Shown: piece by piece, positions 19,568 to 27,959 of the stretch
Layout: each line of letters begins with the position of its first letter
How positions within the stretch are numbered: the stretch's first letter is position 1
From: Pseudanabaena cinerea FACHB-1277
Lineage (GTDB): Bacteria; Cyanobacteriota; Cyanobacteriia; Pseudanabaenales; Pseudanabaenaceae
Assembly: GCF_014696345.1 (NCBI RefSeq)
Contig: NZ_JACJPY010000022.1
Span: 1 to 54,188 of the forward strand
Direction of reading: 5' to 3'
Length of the DNA: 54,188 nt
Program-made: the position numbers and the translations under genes
The notes under the pieces: model-generated
The model's database searches: none
Told to the model about the DNA's origin: nothing
The model's input: the letters and a program-made list of their open reading frames with translations, nothing else

Positions 19568-19784
19568 AGTCTAAAAGCAGCGAAATAGGGATCATCAATT
19601 ATTAAAGAAGTCTTTTGGCAATAAGAGCATAAAAATACAAAATTTATTCAGATTGAGAATTAACTTGCCAATCTATACTAAAGATCAAACCAAGACTTTA
19701 GGCTTTTTGTATAATAGTCACAACACAAGTAACCATTATAGTTATTCAGCAACTACATAGCAGTTTTTGAAGGGTTCTAAATTT

Positions 19785-20399
19785 ATGGCAACGCGAACCT
19801 TAGTTAAAAATTATCTCGCTCAATGGATGCAGATGGGCAAATCAGTCAGCCTATCCAGCCAAGGAGAAGATATTCACATATACAAAATACTGCAGGGAGA
19901 AAAGTATTCATCCCTCTTTAACAAGCTTTGGGACGAAATCGCCACCCACCAAGCCCACCAAGCCCACTTGAGTGGGACAGAGCAAACTATTAGTGAGTTA
20001 CTAAGCAATAAGTGGGACATTATTGCTTGCGCCCGATGCAACCTGCTTGTACCCTGCATAGATATGGGACCTCGCGCCCCAGTCTGCTGCCCCTGCGATG
20101 ATCTCCCCAATCATCCTAATCTCGACTCGGTTGCGCCCCATGTACCCGTCACGCTTGCTGAACATATTGACGAGCTATGCGATCGCCTAGAAATACTAAA
20201 TAGCCGCAACAAAGTCGCCAACTCCTCAGAATCATTACATCCCGAACAAGACTCAACCTACAGTTCCGCCGAAGAAGATCAACAAACGATCAATAGCCTA
20301 CGAAAGTCTATTCTAAAACTGGTCAAGGGGGATAACCACGCGCAGTCAGAGCCGCAAGCACCAACAATTGCCAAGCAAACAAACCAAGGAAACCTTTGA
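19785..20399 (+). CDS. hypothetical protein with cysteine cluster
   Basis: A 204-residue protein, probably conserved in cyanobacteria but of unknown function. The middle has CARCNLLVPC and then CCPCDDLP, four to five cysteines that could bind a metal. The C-terminal third is Ser/Gln/Glu-rich and looks disordered. I start it at ATG 19785 (MATRTLVKNYLAQWMQMGKS); an in-frame TTG at 19767 precedes it. TATAAT at 19710-19715 is a possible -10 box without a clear -35. Confidence 0.72.
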   Translation: MATRTLVKNYLAQWMQMGKSVSLSSQGEDIHIYKILQGEKYSSLFNKLWDEIATHQAHQAHLSGTEQTISELLSNKWDIIACARCNLLVPCIDMGPRAPVCCPCDDLPNHPNLDSVAPHVPVTLAEHIDELCDRLEILNSRNKVANSSESLHPEQDSTYSSAEEDQQTINSLRKSILKLVKGDNHAQSEPQAPTIAKQTNQGNL

Positions 20400-20400
20400 G

Positions 20401-20431
20401 CATTGTTGTAGCAAAAGCCGCTACAACAATG
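20401..20431 (+). terminator. hairpin after the cysteine-cluster gene
   Basis: CATTGTTGTAGC (20401-20412) pairs exactly with GCTACAACAATG (20420-20431) around a 7-base loop, directly after the stop codon. No T-run follows, so intrinsic termination is uncertain. Confidence 0.55.
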
Positions 20432-20798
20432 AGGGAAAGGGAGTAGGTTAAGAATTATTCTTGCTTTTAAAACATACGCCGCTATGATAAGTTGAGAGAG
20501 ATTAAGCAATTATACGAGTAATGATGAGTGTAGATTGCTGATATGTTTACGATGAGATGACCTATATACTGAGTAAAAACCGAATGTAACCCTAAATATA
20601 CTTGACAAAATACTTGACAAAAAAAACTAAACCTGAATAGTTGCCTTAAAAACACTTTCGGGCTTTAATAAATCCAAAATCTAATAGTCATAACTTTTTG
20701 TGTTTAGGAGTTGGGCTTTGACGGTCTTACGGATCTCAGCCCCTCCCCAAGTAACCTTCTTGTCCCATATATTTAGGAACATTCTTAAGGAGGTCTAA
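20432..20798. other. intergenic region with a short direct repeat
   Basis: No protein-like frame was found. It contains a tandem 12-base repeat ATACTTGACAAA (20598-20609 and 20610-20621), each copy holding a TTGACA hexamer like a -35 box. No matching TATAAT was found at the usual distance. The 3' end holds the strong ribosome binding site of the next gene. Confidence 0.45.
20787..20794 (+). promoter_or_regulatory. Shine-Dalgarno AAGGAGGT fixing a TTG start
   Basis: A full AAGGAGGT stands four bases before TTG 20799. It is the strongest ribosome binding site noticed in the window and settles the non-ATG start of the next gene. Confidence 0.8.
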
Positions 20799-21224
20799 TT
20801 GCGGAGAAGGTGTGACAAAAATCGTAAGCGCTCTAAGCGCAGGGAAATAAAATGTCCAATTCACGACTGCTACATGGACAGCGTTAGTCAAAAGCATCGA
20901 TTGTTCGCCAATCAAGCTATTCATCTACAGCAGCGCGGAGTCAGCCGAATAGCGGCCTCAATGTTAATCACCACACACACGACTGTCTCTATGCAGGGCG
21001 AATGGCTGGAGGCCTTTTGGTGCGAAGAGTGTCAGCAAAAAAATTGGTACTATGTGCAGCAGACAGACAATGGAAAATACAGTATTTCCCTAGCACCTAG
21101 AGAGTTGTGGCAGCGAGTAACTGGCGTAATTGATGCAAATGGTAATCCTTCAGTAGGCGAGTTCACTCGCAAAAATGCGAGACAAGCCAGTAGCAACCTG
21201 CTTCAGCGATTTTATGACAACTAA
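20799..21224 (+). CDS. conserved cyanobacterial protein of unknown function, 141 aa
   Basis: A 141-residue protein starting at TTG 20799, chosen because of the AAGGAGGT just upstream. The N-terminus is very basic (RRRCDKNRKRSKRREIKC), and cysteines in CPIHDC and in FWCEECQQKNWYYV suggest a zinc site. LQQRGVSRIAASMLITTHT and the WLEAFWC stretch look like a conserved cyanobacterial family I have seen but cannot name. A terminator-like hairpin follows 51 bases after the stop. It marks the last conserved-looking gene before the polysaccharide locus. Confidence 0.78.
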   Translation: MRRRCDKNRKRSKRREIKCPIHDCYMDSVSQKHRLFANQAIHLQQRGVSRIAASMLITTHTTVSMQGEWLEAFWCEECQQKNWYYVQQTDNGKYSISLAPRELWQRVTGVIDANGNPSVGEFTRKNARQASSNLLQRFYDN

Positions 21225-21275
21225 GCTTACTATTTGCGTTTACCTTTAGACACCATTGCTTAATGTGTCTGTAAA

Positions 21276-21297
21276 CCCATCTGCGAACTCAGATGGG
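21276..21297 (+). terminator. hairpin terminator candidate
   Basis: CCCATCTG (21276-21283) and CAGATGGG (21290-21297) form a perfect 8-bp stem with loop CGAACT, about 50 bases after the preceding stop codon. Only a weak T-rich stretch follows. Confidence 0.6.
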
Positions 21298-21320
21298 AAT
21301 GCCTTTGTGTTAAGGTTAGG

Positions 21321-21399
21321 GAAAAACTTAAGTTAGTAGTATATGCTCGGGTTATAAGACCAAAAGCGTCATACAGCTTTGCGAGATGTAATTTATGAT
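21321..21399 (+). pseudogene. 5' remnant of a wzt-like gene
   Basis: About 79 bases align with the start of the intact wzt at 23507, with roughly two thirds of positions identical by hand and a single one-base insertion. With that gap the remnant reads E-K-L-S-stop-stop-Y-M-L-G, then DQKRHTALRDVIYD. This compares with ENLSKKYMIGHQKQERYTAL in the intact protein. Two lysine codons have become TAG. The remnant runs into the start codon of the nuclease gene at 21395, so the nuclease cassette appears to be joined to a truncated wzt 5' end. Confidence 0.72.
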
Positions 21400-22240
21400 T
21401 GAAGCTGAAATTAGGGCATTAATCCAAAAAGAATTACCTAGGGCGATCGCTGAAGAACCAGCAATACGGGATTTCGTGCTGCGTACCGTATCGGAATACT
21501 ATACGCCCAAAACTGAGTTTGACCAGAAGTTTGATCGCGTTATGGCGGAACTACAGCGAGACAGAGAAGAACAGGCTCGCAAGTGGGACGAGAGTAACCG
21601 CAAATTTTATGCTTTTCAAGCAGAACAGGCTCGTAAGTGGGATGAAAACAACCAAAAATTTGATGCTTTCCAAGCAGAGCAGGCTCGTAAGTGGGACGAG
21701 AGTAACCGCAAGTGGGAGGAAAATAACCGCAAGTGGGAGGAAGATAGCCGCAAGTGGGAGGAAAATAACCAACGCCTTGACAGAATGGAAGCCCAGAACC
21801 ACGCCACTTTAGCGGAGATTCAGAAAGCAAACCGTCGCTATGAAAGTACTATTGGGGCTTTGGGTTCCCGATGGGGACTCTATTCGGAGGCGAGCTTTCG
21901 CAACGGCTTAAAGGCGATTTTGGAGGAGTCCTTTGGGGTGGAGGTGATGAATCTGAATGAATATGATCATAATGGGGTGGTTTTTGGGCGACCCGATCAG
22001 GTGGAAATTGATGTGATCGTCAAAAATGGCGTTGTGATCCTTTGTGAACTCAAGTCATCGATGAGCAAGTCAGATATGTATGTGTTTGACCGCAAAGCTA
22101 CTTTCTATGAAAATTTTCATCAGCGATCAGTAACAAGGAAAATTGTAATCTGCCCAATGGTTGATCATCGGGCGCTGCCTGTAGCGGATAACTTAGGCAT
22201 TGAGATTTACAGTTATAGCGATCAGGTTAAGGAACTTTAA
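21395..22240 (+). CDS. PD-(D/E)XK nuclease-like protein with coiled coil (DUF3782 type)
   Basis: A 281-residue protein. Residues 1-55 are helical, about 56-130 form a long coiled coil built of repeated units such as EEQARKWDESNRK, and the C-terminal 130 residues form a PD-(D/E)XK-like domain. Its putative catalytic residues lie in DQVEIDVIVKNGVVILCELK (Asp, then Glu-x-Lys). Such DUF3782-like proteins are common in cyanobacteria and uncharacterised. It starts inside the wzt remnant and is followed, 14 bases on, by a Uma2 gene. A related but distinct nuclease lies at 33709-34314. Confidence 0.85.
   Translation: MIEAEIRALIQKELPRAIAEEPAIRDFVLRTVSEYYTPKTEFDQKFDRVMAELQRDREEQARKWDESNRKFYAFQAEQARKWDENNQKFDAFQAEQARKWDESNRKWEENNRKWEEDSRKWEENNQRLDRMEAQNHATLAEIQKANRRYESTIGALGSRWGLYSEASFRNGLKAILEESFGVEVMNLNEYDHNGVVFGRPDQVEIDVIVKNGVVILCELKSSMSKSDMYVFDRKATFYENFHQRSVTRKIVICPMVDHRALPVADNLGIEIYSYSDQVKEL
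21569..21776 (+). repeat. in-frame repeats encoding the nuclease coiled coil
   Basis: Roughly two and a half 54-base units (18 codons, EQARKWDESNRKFYAFQA) are followed by four 21-base units (about RKWEENN). The copies differ slightly at the DNA level. Coil length is likely to vary between strains by unequal crossover or slippage. Confidence 0.85.
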
Positions 22241-22254
22241 TTTCTTATAAAATC

Positions 22255-23049
22255 ATGAATTTAGCAACCCTTCCTCGGACTTCGGTTGATCTTGAGTTAA
22301 TCACCTTACCAAATCAAGATCAACTTCCCTATGAAGACGGAGAAACGATGGAGACTCAGCGCCATAAAATGCAAATGGATCTGCTAATTGAAGGATTAGA
22401 TCCTTGGTTGGAAAAGCGGGAAGATGGTTATGTCGGCGGAAATATGTTTATTTATTTCAGCCAAGCGCAACTTAAAAATCAAGATTTTAAAGGTCCAGAT
22501 TTTTTTGCAGTCACTGGAGTTTCTAAGAAAGAGCGTAAATCTTGGGTGGTTTGGGAAGAGGAGAAGGCTCCTGATGTGGTAATTGAGCTGCTTTCTCCAA
22601 GCACCGCAAATTTTGATAAGACTGAGAAAAAGCAGATTTATCAAAATAAAATGAGAGTCAGTGAGTTTTTTTGGTACGATCCCTTTGATTCGGAAGACTT
22701 TGCTGGATTTTCATTGAATAGTGGCACTTACCAACCGATTGTGTTTAATGAGCAAGGATGGCTGATTAGTCAATCTTTGGGGCTCGCTTTGGTGCGTTGG
22801 TCTGGGAGCTATCGTGGAGTAATGGCGGTGTGGTTGCGATGGGCAACTTTGTCGGGAGAGGTGTTACTGACAGGTCGAGAGTTAGCCGAGCAAGAGCGTG
22901 AACGGGCTGAGCAAGAGCATGAACGGGCTGAGCAAGAGCATGAACGGGCTGAACAGGAGCATGAACGGGCTGAACAGGAGCGTGAACGGGCTGATAGATT
23001 AGCACAAAAGCTGCGATCGCTTGGTGTAGATTTAGATGCTGGTATTTAG
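22255..23049 (+). CDS. Uma2 family endonuclease-like protein with repeat tail
   Basis: A 264-residue Uma2 protein. The nuclease-like core includes GPDFFAVTGVSKKERKSWVV, EEEKAPDVVIELLSPSTA and an N-K-x-x-x-Y region (YQNKMRVSEFFWYDP), matching the PD-(D/E)XK pattern of the family. The C-terminal 60 residues are a charged coiled coil made of heptads AEQEHER and end KLRSLGVDLDAG, a typical Uma2 tail. It follows the DUF3782-type gene by 14 bases, so the two are probably co-expressed. Confidence 0.9.
   Translation: MNLATLPRTSVDLELITLPNQDQLPYEDGETMETQRHKMQMDLLIEGLDPWLEKREDGYVGGNMFIYFSQAQLKNQDFKGPDFFAVTGVSKKERKSWVVWEEEKAPDVVIELLSPSTANFDKTEKKQIYQNKMRVSEFFWYDPFDSEDFAGFSLNSGTYQPIVFNEQGWLISQSLGLALVRWSGSYRGVMAVWLRWATLSGEVLLTGRELAEQERERAEQEHERAEQEHERAEQEHERAEQERERADRLAQKLRSLGVDLDAGI
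22885..22989 (+). repeat. 21-bp tandem repeat, five copies, in Uma2 tail
   Basis: Five consecutive 21-base units (consensus GCTGAGCAAGAGCATGAACG plus G), each coding AEQEHER. Small differences (CAAGAG or CAGGAG; CAT or CGT) separate the copies. Confidence 0.92.
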
Positions 23050-23086
23050 AGCTTTAAGATTGAATGGCACAATCAGTTACAAGATT

Positions 23087-23342
23087 ATGACCACTATCCC
23101 CCAAGAAGTTTGGCAACTCATCGGAGAACTTGTCTAGGCACAAAAGGAAACCGAGCGCAAGTTTCAAGAAATTGATGGCATACCCAAGCAAAGTAGGCAA
23201 GAAGTTGATCGCCAAATCAAAGAACTAGGAAAACAAATTGGTGGATAAGGAACGCATCCTCAAGGAAGGATTGTATGTAGCCCGTATTCATGACGAAATA
23301 TTTGTAATTGATACTCCTAATGATCTTCAACCTAGGCACTGA
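23087..23342 (+). pseudogene. decayed DUF3782-type nuclease gene, internally deleted
   Basis: Closely related to the intact gene at 33709. It opens with the same MTT(I/T)PQEVWQL(I/L)GELV, but the Gln codon after GELV is TAG (23135-23137). It then matches through KELGKQIGG, loses about 320 bases including the whole catalytic region, and resumes as KERILKEGLYVARIHDEIF to a stop at 23340. The 30 bases upstream also resemble those before 33709 (TTTAAGAT, CAATCA, AAGAT-ATGAC). This indicates a common cassette that includes 5' flanking DNA. Confidence 0.9.
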
Positions 23343-23506
23343 TAGTAGTTGTGCTATTTCTTAGTTATGAAAGGACTATAGCCAACAGAAAAGAAAATTG
23401 GCAACTAGGATGTAATACTGATATCATTCTCAACATAAGCATTTAGAAGTAATATTCTTACCATCCATAAAATACTAGACTATACAGCCAATACAAGCGA
23501 CAAACT

Positions 23507-24790
23507 ATGTCTGATTCGGTGATCCGTGTTGAAAATCTAAGCAAGAAGTATATGATTGGGCATCAGAAGCAGGAGCGCTATACAGCTTTGCGCGATGTTC
23601 TTTCCGACAAAGTTAAGGGGCTTGGTAATTTTTTTAATCGTCACGCTCAGAAGCAGGATGAGGCTTTTGAGGAGTTTTGGGCGCTTAAGGATGTGTCGTT
23701 TGAGATTAAGCAGGGCGATCGCGTTGGCATCATCGGACGTAATGGTGCAGGAAAATCTACTCTTTTAAAAATTCTCAGTCGCATCACCGAGCCCACATCA
23801 GGCAAAATCTCCATAAAGGGCAGGGTATCGAGCCTATTAGAAGTGGGGACAGGATTTCATCCTGAACTAACGGGAAGAGAAAATGTATTCCTAAATGGTG
23901 CTGTGCTGGGGATGGAGCAAATAGAAATCAAAAGAAAATTTGATGAAATTGTGACCTTTGCAGAGGTTGAAAAATTCTTAGATACCCCAGTTAAACGCTA
24001 TTCATCAGGTATGTATGTACGTCTAGCGTTTGCAGTAGCTGCACACCTAGAACCAGAGATTCTGATCGTAGATGAAGTGCTGGCAGTTGGCGATGCCCAA
24101 TTTCAAAAGAAGTGTCTAGGTAAGATGAAAGATGTAAGTGGCGAAGGTCGCACAGTTATTTTTGTGAGTCACAGTATGCCAACCATTACATCTCTCTGCT
24201 CAAAAGCAGTTCTTTTGGAGAAAGGGAAAATAGTTTCCCAAGGGAATGTGTCTGACATAGTAATGAATTACTATGCAAGTGATGGTAATTTCTCGCCAGC
24301 GTCTGTAACTTATGCAGAAAGAGATCGCCCCGTTGGTGATGAATATGTCAGAATGCTATCAGGTTGTATCGTCAATAGTAGTGGTGAAATCACGCCTGAA
24401 ATTTCTATTAATGAAAATGCAAAGATTGTTCTTAAGTACCAAATACTTCAAGATAGTAATTACAAGTTTTTGCCTAACTTTCATTTCTATACAGCCGATG
24501 GAACCTGTGCTTTTATTACTTCTGTAGAGAAAATAGAAATATTGCCTATGGGAATTTATGAAGCTGAATGTGTTTTACCTATGAATTTCCTTAACGAGGG
24601 TGCATACTTTGTAGGTTTAGCTATAAGTTCCTTTGAGTCAGGAGTTAGAATTCATTTTTATGAACAGAATATTCTCTCTTTTAATATCAAGGATGCTCTT
24701 GATGGTGTAGGGCGATCGCATGGATACGTAGGACGAGTACCAGGGGTAGTTCGTCCTCAACTGAATTGGAACTTAGTGAAGGTGTCATGA
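23507..24790 (+). CDS. polysaccharide ABC transporter ATP-binding protein (Wzt type)
   Basis: A 427-residue ATPase of the polysaccharide/polyol-phosphate exporter family. Walker A GRNGAGKST is at 77-85, LLEVGTGFHPELTGRENV follows, the signature is YSSGM (165-169) and Walker B is ILIVDEVLAVGD (185-196). A C-terminal domain of about 150 residues resembles Wzt carbohydrate-binding domains, which recognise the finished glycan end. Family partners (Wzm permease) are usually adjacent; none is seen in the window. The stop overlaps rfbF (ATGA), tying it to the CDP-sugar genes. Confidence 0.94.
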   Translation: MSDSVIRVENLSKKYMIGHQKQERYTALRDVLSDKVKGLGNFFNRHAQKQDEAFEEFWALKDVSFEIKQGDRVGIIGRNGAGKSTLLKILSRITEPTSGKISIKGRVSSLLEVGTGFHPELTGRENVFLNGAVLGMEQIEIKRKFDEIVTFAEVEKFLDTPVKRYSSGMYVRLAFAVAAHLEPEILIVDEVLAVGDAQFQKKCLGKMKDVSGEGRTVIFVSHSMPTITSLCSKAVLLEKGKIVSQGNVSDIVMNYYASDGNFSPASVTYAERDRPVGDEYVRMLSGCIVNSSGEITPEISINENAKIVLKYQILQDSNYKFLPNFHFYTADGTCAFITSVEKIEILPMGIYEAECVLPMNFLNEGAYFVGLAISSFESGVRIHFYEQNILSFNIKDALDGVGRSHGYVGRVPGVVRPQLNWNLVKVS

Positions 24791-25554
24791 AAGCAGTAAT
24801 TTTGGCAGGGGGATTAGGTACGAGGCTAAGCGAAGAAACGCACTTAAAGCCTAAGCCAATGGTAGAAATTGGTGGCAAGCCAATTTTGTGGCACATCATG
24901 AAAACTTACTCTTTCCATGGAATTCAAGACTTTGTGATTTGCTGTGGCTACAAAGGCTATGTAATTAAAGAATACTTTGCCAATTACTTTTTACATATGT
25001 CTGATGTTACGTTTGATATGCAGTCAAATCAAATGGAGGTGCATCACAAGAAAGCAGAGCCTTGGCGCGTAACTTTGGTAGATACTGGCGAAGATACGTT
25101 AACAGGTGGCAGATTAAAGAGAGTTCGCGACTATGTTGGTCAAGAAACTTTCTGTTTCACCTATGGCGATGGGGTGAGCAATCTGGATATTAGTGCATTA
25201 GTTAAACTACACCATAGAGAACAACGCATGGCAACAGTAACTGCAGTGCAACCACCTGGGCGCTATGGCAATATTAATATTGTGGATAATGCCGTATTAA
25301 ATTTCCAAGAAAAGCCGCAAGGTGATGGCAGTTGGATCAATGGCGGTTACTTCGTTTTAGAACCTGATGTTTTTGACTTGATTGAAGGCGATCAAACTAG
25401 TTGGGAATCAAATACGCTGCCGATTATTGCTAACAAAAATCAATTAGCAGCCTTTCAACACTATGGATTTTGGCAGGCTATGGATACCTTACGGGATAAA
25501 AGCTATCTAGAAAGTCTGTGGCATGAAAGTAAGGCTCCTTGGAAAGTATGGTAA
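24787..25554 (+). CDS. rfbF: glucose-1-phosphate cytidylyltransferase
   Basis: A 255-residue nucleotidyltransferase that makes CDP-glucose from CTP and glucose-1-phosphate. The N-terminal KAVILAGGLGTRLSEETHLK and KPMVEIGGKPILWHIM are diagnostic, and the CGYKGYVIKEYF and GGYFVLEPDVFD stretches fit RfbF/DdhA. I start it at ATG 24787, which overlaps the wzt stop. This is the entry step of the CDP-6-deoxy-sugar pathway; the product feeds the next gene. Confidence 0.97.
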   Translation: MKAVILAGGLGTRLSEETHLKPKPMVEIGGKPILWHIMKTYSFHGIQDFVICCGYKGYVIKEYFANYFLHMSDVTFDMQSNQMEVHHKKAEPWRVTLVDTGEDTLTGGRLKRVRDYVGQETFCFTYGDGVSNLDISALVKLHHREQRMATVTAVQPPGRYGNINIVDNAVLNFQEKPQGDGSWINGGYFVLEPDVFDLIEGDQTSWESNTLPIIANKNQLAAFQHYGFWQAMDTLRDKSYLESLWHESKAPWKVW

Positions 25555-26633
25555 GATTAGAAAATTTTTGGCAAGATAAAACAGTTTTTGTCACAGGACA
25601 TACGGGTTTCAAAGGATCTTGGTTGTGTTTATGGCTGGAATTGCTAGGCGCTAAGGTGTTTGGTTATAGTTTGTCAGTGCCGACAGAACCGAACTTGTTT
25701 GAGCTAGTTAAGGGTGATCGCCTAACTTCGACTATTGCCGATGTTTGTAATTTGGAGCAGTTGACTCAAGCGATCCAAGCAGCCCAGCCTGAGATTGTGA
25801 TCCATATGGCTGCCCAATCTTTGGTAAGGGAATCCTATAAAAATCCTGTGACAACCTATGCTACTAATATCATGGGAACTGTGAATGTGTTGGAAGCAGT
25901 CAGACAGGTTGGTCATGTTAAAGCTGTAATCATTGTCACTTCTGATAAGTGTTATGAAAATCAAGAATGGCTATGGGGATATCGGGAATCAGAGCCAATG
26001 GGCGGCTATGATCCCTATAGCAGTAGTAAAGGGTGTGCCGAGCTAGTCACAGCAGCCTATCGTAATTCTTTTTTTAACCCAAGCACCTATACTCAGCATG
26101 GTGTAGGTGTTGCCTCAGTTAGGGCAGGCAATGTAATTGGTGGCGGTGACTGGGCAAGTGATCGCCTCATTCCAGACATTGTTAAAGCTTGGCATAATGA
26201 TCAAAAAGTAGTTATTCGTTATCCCCAAGCAATTCGACCTTGGCAGCACGTTTTAGAGCCTTTATCTGGCTATTTAAGCTTAGCCGTAAACTTGTATGAG
26301 GATGGGGTTAAGTATGGTGGTGCTTGGAACTTTGGCTCTAATGATTATGATGCGAAGCCAGTGGGCTGGATTGTGGCGGAAATGGCAAGGTTGTGGGGTG
26401 ATCGCGCCGATTGGATTCAAGAGATCCAAAATCAACCCCATGAAGCGCATTATCTTAAACTCGACTGCGCGAAGGCTAAGCACTATTTGAATTGGCAACC
26501 AAAGTTAGATGTTACAACTGCTTTAAGTTGGGTAGTTGACTGGGCAAAGGCTTGGAAAGCTGCTGCTAATATGAGGGAATTTACGACTAATCAAATTATT
26601 GAATTTATGAAAATTTCTAGGCAACAAGTTTAA
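25548..26633 (+). CDS. rfbG: CDP-glucose 4,6-dehydratase
   Basis: A 361-residue short-chain dehydrogenase-type dehydratase converting CDP-glucose to CDP-4-keto-6-deoxyglucose. The NAD site is VFVTGHTGFKGSWL, a serine lies in VIIVTSDKCYENQEW, and the catalytic Tyr-Lys pair is in YDPYSSSKG. The start ATG 25548 overlaps the rfbF stop by seven bases. An in-frame GTG-type start nine bases earlier is less likely. It acts directly after RfbF and supplies the keto sugar for the methyltransferase and epimerase that follow. Confidence 0.97.
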   Translation: MVRLENFWQDKTVFVTGHTGFKGSWLCLWLELLGAKVFGYSLSVPTEPNLFELVKGDRLTSTIADVCNLEQLTQAIQAAQPEIVIHMAAQSLVRESYKNPVTTYATNIMGTVNVLEAVRQVGHVKAVIIVTSDKCYENQEWLWGYRESEPMGGYDPYSSSKGCAELVTAAYRNSFFNPSTYTQHGVGVASVRAGNVIGGGDWASDRLIPDIVKAWHNDQKVVIRYPQAIRPWQHVLEPLSGYLSLAVNLYEDGVKYGGAWNFGSNDYDAKPVGWIVAEMARLWGDRADWIQEIQNQPHEAHYLKLDCAKAKHYLNWQPKLDVTTALSWVVDWAKAWKAAANMREFTTNQIIEFMKISRQQV

Positions 26634-26723
26634 TTAAAATTTGCGCTTTTGCATGTCATTATTAGCTATCTATCTTAGTTTTTTGTGTCGAAAAATTATT
26701 TATGATTTTATTTATGATTATTT

Positions 26724-27959
26724 ATGTCCTATCATCAATGCCGCTTTTGTAAGACTGAGCTAAAACATACCTTTGTTGATTTGGGTATGTCGCCTTTGTC
26801 AAACTCCTATTTGAAGTCAGAACAGTTAAATAAAGCCGAAAGGTTTTATCCACTCCATGCTTATGTGTGCGATCGCTGTTTGTTAGTACAGCTAGAAGAA
26901 TTTGAGTCTCCTGATCATATATTTAGCGATTATGCTTATTTTTCTTCCTATTCCGATAGCTGGCTTAAGCATTGTCACCAGTATGCCAACTTAATGATTG
27001 AACGGTTTGGATTTAATCAATCCAGTCAAGTTATGGAGATCGCCAGTAATGATGGTTATTTACTGCAATATTTCCAAAATCAACAGATTCCTGTTTTAGG
27101 AATAGAGCCTGCGGCAAATGTGGCGAAAGTGGCGATCGCCAAGGGAATTAGTACTGTAGTTAAGTTTTTCGGGGTGGCAACTGCTCAGGAGCTAGTTAGT
27201 CAGGGTAAACAAGCCGATTTGCTATTGGGCAATAATGTCTTAGCCCATGTTCCAGATATTAACGATTTTGTCGCAGGGATGCAGATTGTCTTAAAGCCTG
27301 ATGGCATAATTACGATGGAATTTCCCCATGTATTGCAACTGATGCAGCAAAATCAGTTTGATACAATTTACCATGAGCACTTCTCCTATCTCTCTTTGCT
27401 GACAGTTTCGCAAATCTTTACTGCTCACGGCTTAACTCTATTTGATGTGGAAGAGTTGCCTACCCATGGAGGATCTCTACGAATCTATGCTAAACATCAG
27501 GACAACAGTGAGTTGGCGATTAGCGATCGCTTAATTGCTTTGCAAGCAAAAGAAAAAGATGCAGGTTTAGATCAAGTAAAAACCTATTTAGAATTTGGAG
27601 ATCGTGCGATCGCCACTAAGCACAAATTATTAAACTTCTTAATCGAGATTAAGCGTCAAGGTAAAACCATAGTTGGCTATGGTGCTCCTGCTAAGGGTAA
27701 TACTCTCTTAAATTACTGCGGCATTCGGACAGACTTTTTAGAATATACCTGCGATCGCAGCCCCCATAAACAAGGACTATTTCTCCCTGGTACGCATATC
27801 CCTATTCATGCCCCCGATCAAATCAAAGTCACCAAACCCGATTATGTTCTGATTTTGCCTTGGAATCTCAAAGACGAAATTCAAGAACAGCTTAGTTATA
27901 TTCGTGAGTGGGGCGGACATTTTATTGTGCCGATCCCAGAGGTTGAGGTTTTAGGATGA
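26724..27959 (+). CDS. NDP-hexose C-methyltransferase, TylC3-like
   Basis: A 411-residue SAM-dependent methyltransferase of the sugar C-methyltransferase type. An N-terminal zinc-binding part has Cys6, Cys9, Cys49 and Cys52 (QCRFCKTEL, VCDRCLLVQ). The SAM domain has VMEIASNDGYLLQYF, and the C-terminal domain begins IVGYGAPAKGNTLLNYCGI. TylC3-like enzymes add a methyl branch at C-3 of 4-keto-6-deoxy sugars. After rfbF and rfbG, the expected substrate is a CDP-4-keto-6-deoxyhexose. It overlaps the epimerase gene (ATGA). Confidence 0.9.
   Translation: MSYHQCRFCKTELKHTFVDLGMSPLSNSYLKSEQLNKAERFYPLHAYVCDRCLLVQLEEFESPDHIFSDYAYFSSYSDSWLKHCHQYANLMIERFGFNQSSQVMEIASNDGYLLQYFQNQQIPVLGIEPAANVAKVAIAKGISTVVKFFGVATAQELVSQGKQADLLLGNNVLAHVPDINDFVAGMQIVLKPDGIITMEFPHVLQLMQQNQFDTIYHEHFSYLSLLTVSQIFTAHGLTLFDVEELPTHGGSLRIYAKHQDNSELAISDRLIALQAKEKDAGLDQVKTYLEFGDRAIATKHKLLNFLIEIKRQGKTIVGYGAPAKGNTLLNYCGIRTDFLEYTCDRSPHKQGLFLPGTHIPIHAPDQIKVTKPDYVLILPWNLKDEIQEQLSYIREWGGHFIVPIPEVEVLG

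Noticed and set aside
21569-22989. Repeats near 21.6-23.0 kb as a CRISPR-like array
   Set aside because: Units are contiguous, in frame and without spacers; they encode coiled coils.
23367-23400. AAGGACTATAG string similar to the start of the DUF29 scrap at 35964
   Set aside because: Only about 11 shared bases; too short to call a further DUF29 remnant.
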